64,000 nt of DNA. Source: Bacillota bacterium. GTDB lineage: Bacteria > Bacillota > Clostridia > Lachnospirales > Lachnospiraceae. Made by a program: the position numbers and the translations under genes. The stretch covers positions 13,290 to 77,289 of the forward strand of contig JAEWHR010000072.1 of assembly GCA_023387655.1 (NCBI GenBank), given 5' to 3'. The notes under the pieces were generated by a model. The model was not told where the DNA came from. It saw only the letters and a program-made list of their open reading frames with translations, and did not search any database. Below are positions 43,951 through 53,784 of the stretch, one piece after another. The number at the start of each line of letters is the position of its first letter. The first letter of the stretch is position 1.

Positions 43951-44880
43951 ATGAGTCAGAATATTATTGTTGTAGCACTTGGCCGAAGTGCATTTGGTGA
44001 AACCTTCCCAGAGCAACATGCAAATGTAAAAAAAGCTGCTTGTGCTGTTGCTAATCTTGTTGATGCTGGATATCAGGTTGTTGTAACACACAGCAATGGT
44101 CCTCAGATTGGTATGATACATACCGCCATGACAGAATTCAGCCGTCTTGATACTAACTATACGGTAGCTCCTATGTCCGTATGTGGTGCTATGAGTCAAG
44201 GATATATCGGATATGATTTACAAAGTATGATACGTACAGAATTACTCGTACGCGGAATATATAAGCCTGTTTCTACTATTATAACACAGGTAAAAGTAGA
44301 TCCATTTGATAAGGCATTTTCTCATCCATCGAAAATTATTGGTAGATACATGACAGAAGCTGAAGCTGCGAAAGAAGAAAAGAAGGGTAACTATGTCGTA
44401 AAACAGGACAAAGGTTACCGCCGTATAATCGCTGCTCCAAAGCCAATGGATATTTATGAAATTGATGCAATTAGAGCACTTGTTGATGCAAATCAAGTTG
44501 TTATTGCCGGTGGCGGTGGTGGAATTCCTGTATTAGAGCAAGGTCCAGTATTAAAGGGTGCTAGTGCTATTATTGAAAAAGATTTAGTAGCTGCAAAGTT
44601 AGCAACTCTATTAAATGCTTCTACCTTACTTTTCTTAACTGGTGTAGACAAAGTCCAATTAAATTACGGTAAAGAAAATGCAACACCACTTGATAAACTT
44701 TCTGTATCAGATGCTACAAAGTACATGAAAGAGGGTTATTTTGAAGAAGGTGCAATGCTTCCAAAAATCGAAGCAAGTGTTGATTTCGTAAGCTCTGGTA
44801 ATGGACGTCGTGCTATAATTACACATCTTGAGAAAGCATTAGAAGGATTATCTCATAAGACAGGTACTATCATCGAGTAA
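43951..44880 (+). CDS. arcC: Carbamate kinase
   Basis: Makes ATP from carbamoyl phosphate, or the reverse, in arginine/agmatine or purine fermentation. The 309-aa protein shows IIVVALGRSAFG, VTHSNGPQIGM, SVCGAMSQGYIGYDLQ, the GGGGGIPV loop and EKDLVAAKLATLL, all signature positions of the amino-acid-kinase fold enzyme. ATG follows AGAGGTAATGCG. It stands alone without arcA or arcB nearby, and ends at a 15-bp hairpin terminator. Which pathway it serves here is open. Confidence 0.94.
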   Translation: MSQNIIVVALGRSAFGETFPEQHANVKKAACAVANLVDAGYQVVVTHSNGPQIGMIHTAMTEFSRLDTNYTVAPMSVCGAMSQGYIGYDLQSMIRTELLVRGIYKPVSTIITQVKVDPFDKAFSHPSKIIGRYMTEAEAAKEEKKGNYVVKQDKGYRRIIAAPKPMDIYEIDAIRALVDANQVVIAGGGGGIPVLEQGPVLKGASAIIEKDLVAAKLATLLNASTLLFLTGVDKVQLNYGKENATPLDKLSVSDATKYMKEGYFEEGAMLPKIEASVDFVSSGNGRRAIITHLEKALEGLSHKTGTIIE

Positions 44881-44931
44881 GGAGATAACTCTTCATTGAA
44901 ATCTATTGTTGGTACTTGCCTTACACTCATA

Positions 44932-44970
44932 AATACCTGTAAGTTTACTCAAAACTTACAGGTATTATTT
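44932..44970 (+). terminator. Terminator of the carbamate kinase gene
   Basis: AATACCTGTAAGTTT and AAACTTACAGGTATT are a perfect 15-bp inverted repeat followed by ATTTATTG. Confidence 0.75.
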
Positions 44971-44987
44971 ATTGTATCTAGGTACAA

Positions 44988-45012
44988 TAAAACCACCGGC
45001 TAAGCCGGTGGT
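44988..45012 (-). terminator. GC-rich hairpin terminator of the second chemoreceptor gene
   Basis: ACCACCGGC, three bases, GCCGGTGGT: perfect 9-bp arms with TTTTATTG next on the minus strand. Such a compact GC hairpin is unusual in this AT-rich window and resembles the subterminal hairpins of IS200/IS605 elements, though no element is present. Confidence 0.65.
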
Positions 45013-45064
45013 CATGATTTGCCTCAACAACTACAATATAAATTCCATAATGATTACGAATTGA

Positions 45065-47227
45065 TTAAATCTTGAAAATATTTAAAGCATGATCTAATTC
45101 AACCGTTAATTTGCTAAGATTACCAGTTAATTCATTTAACTTCTGTACCGCCTCTACTTGACGTGTAGCAGCACTATCCACTTCTTCTGACGCTGCAGCG
45201 GTTTCTTCTGAAACTGCAGAGATACTCTCAATCGCTGATAACGTAGTGGACTCTGCTTTACTTATGTTATCAATCCCCTCTACAATGCTTGATAATCTAT
45301 CCGCCATAAATTCTACGGACTGATTGATGTTAGAAAATACTTGTATTGTTTTATCCATAGCATCTGCTTGTGATTCTACGATATTTTCTGCTTTCTTCAC
45401 AGTCACCACAGTGTTTTTTGTTTGTAATTGTATGTTATGAATGATGGTTTCTATTTCTTTTACTGCATTAACCGATTGTTCTGCTAGTTTTCTAATTTCA
45501 TCGGCAACTACTGCAAACCCTCTTCCAGCATCACCAGCACGCGCAGCTTCAATGGAAGCATTCAGAGATAATAAATTTGTTTGGCTAGCAATATCATTAA
45601 TTACAGCAATAATTTTTCCGATGGAATCTGCTTCTTTTTCTAATTTTATTATATCTGTGATTACAGTTTTTGTAATACTTGTTGTTTGTTCTGCTTTTTC
45701 ATTTAATAGATTCATAGAATCAATTCCATCTACCACTATTGCCTTTGAGTGTTTTGCACTCTCTCCAATTGCGTTGGTATTGTCCGCAACATTGGTAACT
45801 TTCTCGGATAGTTCATCCGATTGCTTTAAACATTGTTCAGAATCTTCCGCTTGTTGAACGATACCTTTTCTTATTTCATCGATGGAGCTAGATATATTTT
45901 GCGTTGAGGTTAAGAGATCCTTGGTCGTTTGTGATACCTCTTCTGTTGCATTATGTACAGCATCTTTTACTGAGGATGCCTTATTAATTAATAACCTCAT
46001 ATTATGTATCATATCATTGGCACTGGTTGCCAAGATCTTAAACTCATCTTTTCTCTTACACTCAATGGAAACAGTTAAATCACCTTCTGCTGCTTTTCTA
46101 AGCTGATTTGTCATACGATATATCGTACTTCCAATTCCAGTTGATAAGATGGTCGCTGCGGCAATAGCGGCAACAAGAGCGATTATTACTAATACGATGG
46201 TTGACATCATAATCCCACTTGCTTGAGACGTTAAAAAAGAATACGGTACTAGACCGCATAGTGTCATTCCAGAATCTCCTATCTTTTCTGAAACGAAAAG
46301 ATATTTTTCTCCATCAATTACTGGATAACTGACCAAGGTATTATCATCACTCTTTTCTTGATTCTCAAGAAAGCTTTGATTGATAAAAACAGATTCTTCA
46401 CTATTCTTAGTTGTTACTTCGTAACCATCCGATGTGATTATCCCAAAAATACTATCTTCGCCTAACTCCATCTGATTTAAGCGTTCTATAATAACATCAT
46501 AATTAATGTCTGCAATTACGTAACCAATGTGAGTAAAACTAGCGTCGTAATAGGCAGAGGAAATAGAAAAAGCATAGGAATTATTTGTTGTATTATTTTT
46601 TAAAACGACGTTTTCATCAAAGAAGTTATGCCTTCCACTCCAGAGAAAACCTCCTTTAGCATTCGCTATCTTCATTCCTTCTTCTGTATCTTTAAATGCT
46701 GTAAATAATTCAACACCATTTTTAGAAAAACTACCTGTTGTACAGATTGGTGTTCCATTTATTCCAAATATCGCTAGATTTTTTATGAGATTATCGGAAT
46801 AAGCTGTGGATTGCAAATACTCTTTTAAATCCTTATAAGTTTGTAATTCCTTCGCTTTATCCTGTGCATATTTACCACCATAATAATTTGCAATTTCATT
46901 ATATTCTTTTAATTGCTTTAGTCTAAGCTCAATTGCCTGAAAGGCTAAACCATAATAATTACTTGTTGCTTCTAAGGTTGTAATTAAGGAAGATTCATAA
47001 CTTTTAACTAAAGCACTGGAGGCATTTTGATACGAAGTAACACCTAATATCGTAATTAAAATAGTCGGAATAAAGAAAGCAAAAACTAATTGAAATCGTA
47101 TGCCAAATACTCTTTCTTTCCACGACTTCTTTCTACTCTCTTTTATATATGCTTTATGCTCCTTATTCTCCTTTTGTTTAAAGAACCATTTCTTTTTCAA
47201 TCTGTTTTTCAGGGCCTGCTTTTTCAT
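45065..47227 (-). CDS. Methyl-accepting chemotaxis protein, double-Cache type
   Basis: A 720-aa chemoreceptor. A very basic N-terminal tail (about 40 residues, rich in Lys) precedes TM1 ([19 protein letters not shown]), a long extracellular dCache-type domain of about 265 residues ([30 protein letters not shown]), TM2 near 340-365, HAMP and signalling domain with [18 protein letters not shown] and [18 protein letters not shown]. Ligand is unknown. I choose ATG at 47227 after GGAGGAG over the TTG four codons earlier. Monocistronic. Confidence 0.93.
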   Translation of the reverse strand: MKKQALKNRLKKKWFFKQKENKEHKAYIKESRKKSWKERVFGIRFQLVFAFFIPTILITILGVTSYQNASSALVKSYESSLITTLEATSNYYGLAFQAIELRLKQLKEYNEIANYYGGKYAQDKAKELQTYKDLKEYLQSTAYSDNLIKNLAIFGINGTPICTTGSFSKNGVELFTAFKDTEEGMKIANAKGGFLWSGRHNFFDENVVLKNNTTNNSYAFSISSAYYDASFTHIGYVIADINYDVIIERLNQMELGEDSIFGIITSDGYEVTTKNSEESVFINQSFLENQEKSDDNTLVSYPVIDGEKYLFVSEKIGDSGMTLCGLVPYSFLTSQASGIMMSTIVLVIIALVAAIAAATILSTGIGSTIYRMTNQLRKAAEGDLTVSIECKRKDEFKILATSANDMIHNMRLLINKASSVKDAVHNATEEVSQTTKDLLTSTQNISSSIDEIRKGIVQQAEDSEQCLKQSDELSEKVTNVADNTNAIGESAKHSKAIVVDGIDSMNLLNEKAEQTTSITKTVITDIIKLEKEADSIGKIIAVINDIASQTNLLSLNASIEAARAGDAGRGFAVVADEIRKLAEQSVNAVKEIETIIHNIQLQTKNTVVTVKKAENIVESQADAMDKTIQVFSNINQSVEFMADRLSSIVEGIDNISKAESTTLSAIESISAVSEETAAASEEVDSAATRQVEAVQKLNELTGNLSKLTVELDHALNIFKI

Positions 47228-47264
47228 TTGCTCCTCCAATCATAGGAATATATTGTATGATATA

Positions 47265-47292
47265 ATTATACATGTTTTTATTATCTTATCAA
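47265..47292 (-). promoter_or_regulatory. Predicted promoter of the double-Cache chemoreceptor gene
   Basis: On the minus strand TTGATA (47287-47292), 16 bases, TATAAT (47265-47270), about 38 bases before the start. The remainder of the 47228-47623 gap is AT-rich and holds only the terminator listed next. Confidence 0.55.
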
Positions 47293-47472
47293 TATATTTT
47301 TGATATGTTTTATTAAATAATCTTGTTATATACTATAAATATACTCATTTGTTACTATAAAGTTAATATATTTTCATCTTTTTTAGTAAGTGTTAATTTT
47401 GTGTTCGTGTAACTTATATTTGTATAGGATAGCATGACTGACTTTACAAGAGTTTTAATATAAAAAAAGAAG

Positions 47473-47509
47473 CAATAAAAAAGGAGAGTCCTATGCAAAC
47501 TCTCCTTTT
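47473..47509 (-). terminator. Terminator of the glycosyltransferase operon
   Basis: AAAAGGAGAGT and ACTCTCCTTTT form an 11-bp stem followed on the minus strand by TTTTTTATTG, 115 bases after the glycosyltransferase stop. Confidence 0.7.
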
Positions 47510-47623
47510 CCTAAATATAAACAAGTAAATTCATTTCCTATTAAACAAATAATTCTTTTACTAACTAAACAAATAAATAAATAAAATATAATCTATTTCC
47601 TGTTTAACAACAAATTATCTTTT

Positions 47624-48562
47624 TTATAATATCAACATTAATCCGCAGTTCCTAATAATTCCGCTCTTTAGATATCCTTGGCTAATTGCTATATAACGTC
47701 TCTTTATAAAGTTAGCACTAAACATTTTTAGGTATCCTTCCACGATGGATTTTTGATGTCTTTGCAAATCTTCATGGAAAAAATGTAAAAATTCCTCTGC
47801 CTGGTCTCGATTCTTAGTTAGTGTTACCTTTTGGTCTTTGATTGCCATGAAACGTTTATGAACATACGAGGAAAAACTAATACTACCAACTACATTCGAG
47901 GAATGTTGCCTATAATCAATCGTAGCTTTTGGTAAAAAGCTAATATGACCAAACGCCGAAGCAATTAATGCTAACCACCAATCATGATATCTTGCGGCAT
48001 TTGGTATATGAGTAAGATAGTATTCAAACGATCGATTAATCATTATCGTACATCCAATGCATTTGTTTTCCATTAAAAGATGTGCTAAATCAACTTTATT
48101 GGAATTAAAGTGTTGTGTCTTAATAAATGATTCCGATATCTCATTCAAATTTTCATCTGCAATTACAGCATCAGTGAATACTAACAGCGGTCGGTCATCA
48201 CCATATCGTTTTTCCATCTGCTCCATACGTTTTAATGTTTTACTCACCTTATCTGCATGCCATACATCATCCTGATCGCAGCACATAAAGTATTTTGCAT
48301 CTGTAAAACGTTCCATTACCGTTTTTATTCCATGCAGGAAATTCTTTGTAACACCTAGATTGCGATGATTTTTATAAAGATGCAAATGGTTCTGATAATG
48401 ATGTTTATATTCCGTTAATATCTGTATGGTCTCATCCGAAGATCCATCATCAAATACATGTAATACAACATTTTGATGATTGCATGTAAAGATAGAATCT
48501 ATTTGCTCTCTTAAAAATCTTTCACCATTATAGGTACTCATTATGATATCTACCCTGCTCAT
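47624..48562 (-). CDS. Family 2 glycosyltransferase
   Basis: A 312-aa GT-A-fold glycosyltransferase with DIIMSTYNGERFLREQIDSI at the N-terminus, the nucleotide-sugar/metal motif VFDDGSSDETI and the acceptor/metal region CCDQDDVWHADK. It resembles rhamnosyl- or galactosyltransferases of envelope polysaccharides. There is no membrane helix, so it acts at the inner face of the membrane. It starts one base after the stop of the upstream glycosyltransferase, with GGAGG before ATG. Donor and acceptor are unknown. Confidence 0.9.
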   Translation of the reverse strand: MSRVDIIMSTYNGERFLREQIDSIFTCNHQNVVLHVFDDGSSDETIQILTEYKHHYQNHLHLYKNHRNLGVTKNFLHGIKTVMERFTDAKYFMCCDQDDVWHADKVSKTLKRMEQMEKRYGDDRPLLVFTDAVIADENLNEISESFIKTQHFNSNKVDLAHLLMENKCIGCTIMINRSFEYYLTHIPNAARYHDWWLALIASAFGHISFLPKATIDYRQHSSNVVGSISFSSYVHKRFMAIKDQKVTLTKNRDQAEEFLHFFHEDLQRHQKSIVEGYLKMFSANFIKRRYIAISQGYLKSGIIRNCGLMLIL

Positions 48563-48563
48563 A

Positions 48564-49532
48564 TTACCTCCAATACGACTTATTCATACTAAGCCATATT
48601 TTTAATGGCTGTGGCAATAATCGATGTTTCTTTCCAAGAAGATAACCCAAGTATTTAAATCCACTTTCCAGTATAAAATCGACCAATTCTATATATTCTC
48701 TTTGATTTATCAAATAACTCAAAGTTTGCTTTACTAACTTTGTACCTTCTTTTTCTGAGGAGATATTTTTAAATATTGATTGATACTCCTCTTGAGAAAC
48801 CCCTAAATCAAAGTTTCTACGAAGTTGTTGCATATACGAATAGTGGTGACTGTGAACTACCGCTGCTTTACTCGCATAATAGACTTTATAGCCCGCTTTA
48901 ATTACTCCTGCTGCATAAATCATGTCTTCGTTAAATATTGTTCTTGCAACAAATCCACCAAGATCTTCATAAACTGATTTACGGTATGCTGCACATACAT
49001 TGGAACAGAAATAAGTTTTAATTCCGAGATGATTCAAATCCTCTTTTGATTTCAATTTATCTGTAGATGGATAATTAAATATTCTTGTATACTTTTCAAC
49101 CAAAGTTGCATTCTGCGCTGCTTCCTGTCTGCCATAAGAGATTGCTACATCCTCCATCCTAAATGGCTCCATTAAATTTTCTAATAAATACTCATTTTTA
49201 GGAATCGCATCCTGCGTCATAAACACCATATATTCAGAATTTGAGAGGCTAGCACCATAAGCTCTTGTTCCACCATGATCAAACTCAGATTGTTCAATGG
49301 ATATTATATGGATATTCACAGATTCACTTCCTGCAATTTTTATAGAAGAAACCAAGCCATCAACTCTTTGTTTGATAACCTCTGTTGCATAATCTGGTAA
49401 TACCTCTGTGTTAAGAAGCCATATATTCTTAGGCTTTGTTGTTTGTTTTAATAACTGGATTAATAGCTTATCAAACTTCTTGTCCGGTCGAAACAGCGGT
49501 ATTATAACATCCAGATTTTTATTTTGGTTCAT
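48564..49532 (-). CDS. Family 2 glycosyltransferase, rhamnosyltransferase-like
   Basis: A 322-aa GT2 protein: DVIIPLFRPDKKFDKLLIQLLKQT at the N-terminus, FDHGGTRAYGASLSNSEYMVFMTQDAIPKNEYLL as donor/metal site, and NVCAAYRKSVYEDLGGF with NEDMIYAAGVIKAGYKVYYASKAAVVHSH, typical of rhamnosyltransferases. It forms a two-gene unit with the next GT2. The product is probably a surface glycan; no polymerase or flippase is nearby. ATG follows GAGGAACA. Confidence 0.9.
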   Translation of the reverse strand: MNQNKNLDVIIPLFRPDKKFDKLLIQLLKQTTKPKNIWLLNTEVLPDYATEVIKQRVDGLVSSIKIAGSESVNIHIISIEQSEFDHGGTRAYGASLSNSEYMVFMTQDAIPKNEYLLENLMEPFRMEDVAISYGRQEAAQNATLVEKYTRIFNYPSTDKLKSKEDLNHLGIKTYFCSNVCAAYRKSVYEDLGGFVARTIFNEDMIYAAGVIKAGYKVYYASKAAVVHSHHYSYMQQLRRNFDLGVSQEEYQSIFKNISSEKEGTKLVKQTLSYLINQREYIELVDFILESGFKYLGYLLGKKHRLLPQPLKIWLSMNKSYWR

Positions 49533-49649
49533 TGTTCCTCATCCCATTCCTTAGTTTATATTCATGATTATATCCAGACAGAAAATTCTCATTCTTTATT
49601 TTAAAAGAAAACAATTATGTATAATCCACCTCATTATATGATAGAACAA

Positions 49650-49671
49650 GGAGTCCGTCAAGAAGGACTCC
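49650..49671 (-). terminator. Possible terminator after the DUF6465 gene
   Basis: GGAGTCC and GGACTCC form a 7-bp stem with an 8-base loop 42 bases after the stop, with only TTG after it on the minus strand. Weak. Confidence 0.35.
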
Positions 49672-49713
49672 CATACTGTTATCTTATCTATATCTCCCAA
49701 CTGTCTTCTTATC

Positions 49714-50355
49714 TTAAAGCATCGAAACTTTACCAACTTCATTCCCATTTACTACGTAATATGCAGCATTATCTTCTGGTTTAACATAAAGGTCTAATGT
49801 ATGTATAGAGCTATTTTGATCACAATCTGCTAGGAATGCTTCTTTTGCTTTCTGAATTAAGTATTGTAACTCAATTTCATTTCCCATATATTGAAAAACA
49901 ACTTTTGTATTTATATTCTCAATATTCGTCAATGTTTCTGATATGTTTTTTTTCTTTCTCCCTCGTTTCTTAGGTTGAATCATAGGTTCCAATATAGCAT
50001 CTGTTCTCGTTTCAATTTCTTCATTCCCTAATTTTTCATCCTTTATTATATTGTTAGATTTTATTATATTGTCATCTTGAGCTATCGTTTCATCCTGTAC
50101 TATTATTTCTTCCTTTGCTATAGTTATATCCTGCTCTATTATTTCATCCTGTGCTATTGTTTCATCCTGTGCTATCGTTTCATTCTTAACTTCACTTTCT
50201 TTCATAGATTTCTTTCTTCTCTTTGTTAAGCTTTCTTTGGTTTCTAAATTTTCTTTCTTAGGTGCCGTTGTTCTAACCATTTTCGTACTATATGGATTAT
50301 TAATATCTTTTGTTTTATCCGATTTCACTTCATTCTTATTTGCTTTCGTCTTCAT
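49714..50355 (-). CDS. DUF6465 family protein with low-complexity middle
   Basis: A 213-aa protein. The last 65 residues match the DUF6465 pattern (VVFQYMGNEIELQYLIQKAKEAF and LYVKPEDNAAYYVVNGNEVGKV), a small domain of unknown function common in Lachnospiraceae. The first 140 residues are charged and repetitive: several IAQDE(T/I)I-like heptads between 60 and 110, then a basic patch KKRGRKKKN resembling an AT-hook. DNA binding is a guess. I choose the ATG at 50355 after GAGGATAGT; a frame ten codons longer is possible. Confidence 0.75.
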   Translation of the reverse strand: MKTKANKNEVKSDKTKDINNPYSTKMVRTTAPKKENLETKESLTKRRKKSMKESEVKNETIAQDETIAQDEIIEQDITIAKEEIIVQDETIAQDDNIIKSNNIIKDEKLGNEEIETRTDAILEPMIQPKKRGRKKKNISETLTNIENINTKVVFQYMGNEIELQYLIQKAKEAFLADCDQNSSIHTLDLYVKPEDNAAYYVVNGNEVGKVSML

Positions 50356-50655
50356 ACTATCCTCGTTTCTGGCGTTATCGCCCATTTGATATTATTTGTA
50401 CAACAGCACAAAGTTTTAATTGAAACTACATAATATTTTCAACTTACTCTCCTTTTCTTAATTCGTTTCTTTCATTTTTCCTTCGCTCTTTGTTCCTAAT
50501 CATATCGCAACTTACTTCATTTCACAATATCATTTCCATATTTTTACTGTTTGACGAAAATAATAACTTTACGTATCCTTCTTTTGTTGAAATCGTACAA
50601 CTTCGTACAACTCGTACAACTCGTACAACTTCGTACAAATACGTACAAATACCTT
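50356..50655. repeat. Intergenic region with CGTACAACT tandem repeats
   Basis: Between the DUF6465 gene and oppF the only notable content is 50594-50650: six copies of CGTACAA followed by CT, CTT or AT, at 9-10 base spacing, ending right at the oppF stop. Non-coding. Confidence 0.7.
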
Positions 50656-51609
50656 TTACAAACATTCAAGCACATAATGCCCCGGTGCTCTCTCTATCAT
50701 TCTTTGTGCTTTACTCCCTTTGTCTTTGATGGAAATGAACCCATTCTTTCTTTCTTTTGATTCTTGTATTCTATTGCTTTGGTTGCCATGCATCTCACCG
50801 ATTTCCCCCCACCTCTTAATTTTCGTCGGTTCGGGCTTAGGAATGGAGGAAAGCAACATCTTAGTATATGGATGGTAAGGATTATGAAAAAGTAGATTTG
50901 TAGGTGCAATCTCAACAATATTTCCATGATAAAGAACCGCGATACGATCTGTGAAATAACGCATCACTGACATATCATGAGAGATAAAAAGATAAGTTAA
51001 ACCACGCGTTTTTTGTAGTTTTTTCATTAAGTTTAATATCTGCGCCCTTACGGAGACATCCAGTGCTGAGATTGGCTCATCCGCCACTATAAATTGTGGG
51101 TTCATAATAAGTGCCCTCGCAATACCAATTCTCTGCCGTTGTCCACCAGAAAATTCTGTTGGGTATCGGTTTTTATATTCTGGTCTTAAGCCAACCTCAA
51201 GCATCGTCTTATCAATAAGATTTTCTCTCTCCATTTTTGACATCATATGTTTTGTGGCTAAAAGTCCCTCACAAATAATATCTGAAACTTTTGCTCGTTC
51301 ATTTAAAGAGGCCATTGGATCTTGAAAAATCATTTGCATTTCATGACACAACTGTCTTTTATTGCCTGCTGATAATTTTTGATTAATTTTCATTCCTTTA
51401 TATAGTATGTCCCCCTCTACTGTATCAACCATACCCATGATAGCTCTTCCTATTGTAGTCTTCCCCGAACCAGACTCCCCCATAAGACCAAAAATTTCTC
51501 CTTTTCGTATCGAAAAACTTACATTCGTTACAGCCAAATTTAGTCCTCGTTTCTTTCCCTTCCCTGCATATCCAATTGATACCGAATTTAAATTAAGTAG
51601 CTCCTCCAA
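50656..51609 (-). CDS. oppF: Oligopeptide ABC transporter ATP-binding protein
   Basis: A 317-aa ATPase of an oligopeptide/dipeptide importer: Walker A GESGSGKTTIG, signature SGGQRQRIGIARAL, Walker B FIVADEPISALD, His switch FISHDMS, and the OppF-type C-terminal extension after HNPYHPYTKMLLSSIPKP. The start is TTG at 51607-51609 with GGAGG seven bases upstream. It is the last gene of the opp operon. The extreme C-terminus is followed at once by the CGTACAACT repeats, so it may have been altered there. Confidence 0.93.
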   Translation of the reverse strand: MEELLNLNSVSIGYAGKGKKRGLNLAVTNVSFSIRKGEIFGLMGESGSGKTTIGRAIMGMVDTVEGDILYKGMKINQKLSAGNKRQLCHEMQMIFQDPMASLNERAKVSDIICEGLLATKHMMSKMERENLIDKTMLEVGLRPEYKNRYPTEFSGGQRQRIGIARALIMNPQFIVADEPISALDVSVRAQILNLMKKLQKTRGLTYLFISHDMSVMRYFTDRIAVLYHGNIVEIAPTNLLFHNPYHPYTKMLLSSIPKPEPTKIKRWGEIGEMHGNQSNRIQESKERKNGFISIKDKGSKAQRMIERAPGHYVLECL

Positions 51610-51697
51610 GATAAAACCTCCAGCTTTGAACTCTTACAATAAGATTATTATAAAATACTTATAAGACTTCCTTGATTCCTAACATATGTACTCCTAT

Positions 51698-52798
51698 TTA
51701 CCTTGGACATTCTTTAGTTGTCCTTGGGTCCCTTGTCGTTGACCTTGGATCTACTCTTTGTTCTCCTATTGTTTTTCCTAATTGATAATACTCTTTTAGT
51801 ATTCTAGGTGGCTCTACTTTGGGAGCTCTTTTATCCATTAACCAGGATTTTACCTGATGTGTATCACTCACTTTATAATATGGAGGAGAACAGGTAAAAT
51901 CTCGTACTAGAGCCCAAGGATTTCTTGGTGCAAATGCATCACCTTGAATTATTTCTTGAGGATTAGGTAAAGTACCGTCAAGATAAATAATCTCTTCTCC
52001 TGGTTGATAAAGCGTTGGTTGAGAAGCCAGCAAAGACCAAGTGTAGGGGTGTCTTGCATTCCGAAAGATATCATTACTAGTTCCTACTTCTACAATTTCT
52101 CCTGCATACATAACCGCAACACGATTAGCAACTTTACCAACAACCCCAAAATCATGCGTAATATAGACAACCGTTAGTTGATATTTCTGCTGCAAATCAT
52201 TCAATAGATTGAGAACTTGCTCTTGAATTGTGGCATCTAAAGCAGTTGTTGGTTCATCGCACAATAATATCTTAGGTTTACAAGCAAGCGCAATGGCTAT
52301 CACAACTCTCTGTCTCATACCTCCAGAGCACTCATGTGGATAGTAATGTCTTGTGTTTATCGGATCATGAATTCCTACTTCCGTAAGAAGCCTGATGACT
52401 TCCTCTTTTCGCTTTCTTTTGCTTCGTGGTTGATGAATGGAGATTGCTTCCTCAATCTGATCTCCTATTGTTATTAAAGGATTTAGACTTGTCATAGGGT
52501 CTTGTAAAATCATTGCAATCTCATTCCCTCTAATCCTTTGAAACTCTTTTTCGGATTGAAAAGTGGTAAGATTGGTTCCCCGATACAAAATACTACCTGA
52601 CACGATCTTTGCATTCTGTTCCAATAATCCAAGGATAGACTTTAATAATACTGATTTTCCACAACCAGATTCTCCTACAATCACTAGGCTTTCTCCTTTG
52701 ATAACCTTAAGGCTTATACCACGTAACACATGAAGTACTGCATTTCTTACAGTAAAATCTACGGTTAGATTTTCTATTACTAAGATATTTTCTGACAT
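51698..52798 (-). CDS. oppD: Oligopeptide ABC transporter ATP-binding protein
   Basis: A 366-aa ATPase paired with OppF. Walker A is GESGCGKSVLLKS, signature CSGGMRQRVVIAIAL, Walker B KILLCDEPTTALD, His switch YITHDFG. The C-terminal oligopeptide-transporter region includes ARHPYTWSLLASQPTLYQPGEEIIYLDG and a partial Cys cluster (FTCSPPYYK). ATG follows ATAGGAGAGCTT, eight bases after oppC. Confidence 0.93.
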   Translation of the reverse strand: MSENILVIENLTVDFTVRNAVLHVLRGISLKVIKGESLVIVGESGCGKSVLLKSILGLLEQNAKIVSGSILYRGTNLTTFQSEKEFQRIRGNEIAMILQDPMTSLNPLITIGDQIEEAISIHQPRSKRKRKEEVIRLLTEVGIHDPINTRHYYPHECSGGMRQRVVIAIALACKPKILLCDEPTTALDATIQEQVLNLLNDLQQKYQLTVVYITHDFGVVGKVANRVAVMYAGEIVEVGTSNDIFRNARHPYTWSLLASQPTLYQPGEEIIYLDGTLPNPQEIIQGDAFAPRNPWALVRDFTCSPPYYKVSDTHQVKSWLMDKRAPKVEPPRILKEYYQLGKTIGEQRVDPRSTTRDPRTTKECPR

Positions 52799-52806
52799 AA
52801 GCTCTC

Positions 52807-53784
52807 CTATCTATGATTTTTTGGATCCGCTGCATCCGCAAAAGCATTTCCAAGTAAATAAAAAGAAATTGTAATAATTGAAACAATCATCGTAGGAAAT
52901 AAAAGCTGATATCTAAGTCCTGGCATCATTAGTTTTGCTCTTCCAGCTTGGATCAGATTTCCTAGGCTTGGAATATTTAATGGTAGACCTAATCCAAGAT
53001 AAGTGATAAAAACTTCACTTCCTATTACTGACGGAATTGATAACGCTACTCTCATAAGAATAATAGAAATTAGGTATGGCATACAGTTCTTCCGTAATAT
53101 CCTTAAGGTGCTTGTTCCAAGCATTCTTGAAGCAATATTAAATTCCTTATCTCTAATAAGTATCATCTGATTTCTAATAAATCGTGCCATTTGAATCCAG
53201 CCGGTTGCACTAAGAGAAAGAATTAATGTTGGTATTCCTGGTCTTACTATGTAAGAAATTAAAATAAGTACAATTGTAGAAGGGATATTATCAAGTAAAT
53301 TATAAATTTCAGTAAAAATTGAATCAAGCTTTCTCACATATCCCCAAAGTAACCCGCTTACGGTTCCTAGGATTGCTTCCATAAAGGATACTGTTATTCC
53401 AAGGAACAAGGAAGTTCTAGCACCTGCCCAGGTTCTACTCCATAAGTCTTGCCCAATTGAATTTGTACCAAACCAAAAGTCTTTATTCGGTGTCTGATTT
53501 CTTATTTGCTGCCCTGTTTTTCTGCTATTATAAATTAAGTTTGGATCTTTTTGTCCAGGCAAATAAGGTTGTAGAATAGTAAATAAAATCAAAAATAAAA
53601 GAACAAACAATAAAAACATAGCAAACCTATTTTTTGCAAAGGTTTTTACTGTTGCCATCCAGTAAGTATCTTCTTTTCCATCCCGTATCTTCTTCTCTTC
53701 AACTTTTTGATTTGCAAAATTAAAAGATTTTTGCTCTGATACAATATTAGCCCACTCCTTCGTTTTTTGTTCCCGCCATGTCAT
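52807..53784 (-). CDS. oppC: Oligopeptide ABC transporter permease
   Basis: A 325-aa permease with an N-terminal cytoplasmic extension, TM1 near 53-73, a periplasm-facing loop (NTPNKDFWFGTNSIGQDLWSRTWAGARTSLFLG, typical OppC) and the EAA loop RDKEFNIASRMLGTSTLRILRKNCMP that docks on the ATPases. Its ATG starts immediately after the oppB stop, with GGAGG inside the oppB end. Confidence 0.92.
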   Translation of the reverse strand: MTWREQKTKEWANIVSEQKSFNFANQKVEEKKIRDGKEDTYWMATVKTFAKNRFAMFLLFVLLFLILFTILQPYLPGQKDPNLIYNSRKTGQQIRNQTPNKDFWFGTNSIGQDLWSRTWAGARTSLFLGITVSFMEAILGTVSGLLWGYVRKLDSIFTEIYNLLDNIPSTIVLILISYIVRPGIPTLILSLSATGWIQMARFIRNQMILIRDKEFNIASRMLGTSTLRILRKNCMPYLISIILMRVALSIPSVIGSEVFITYLGLGLPLNIPSLGNLIQAGRAKLMMPGLRYQLLFPTMIVSIITISFYLLGNAFADAADPKNHR

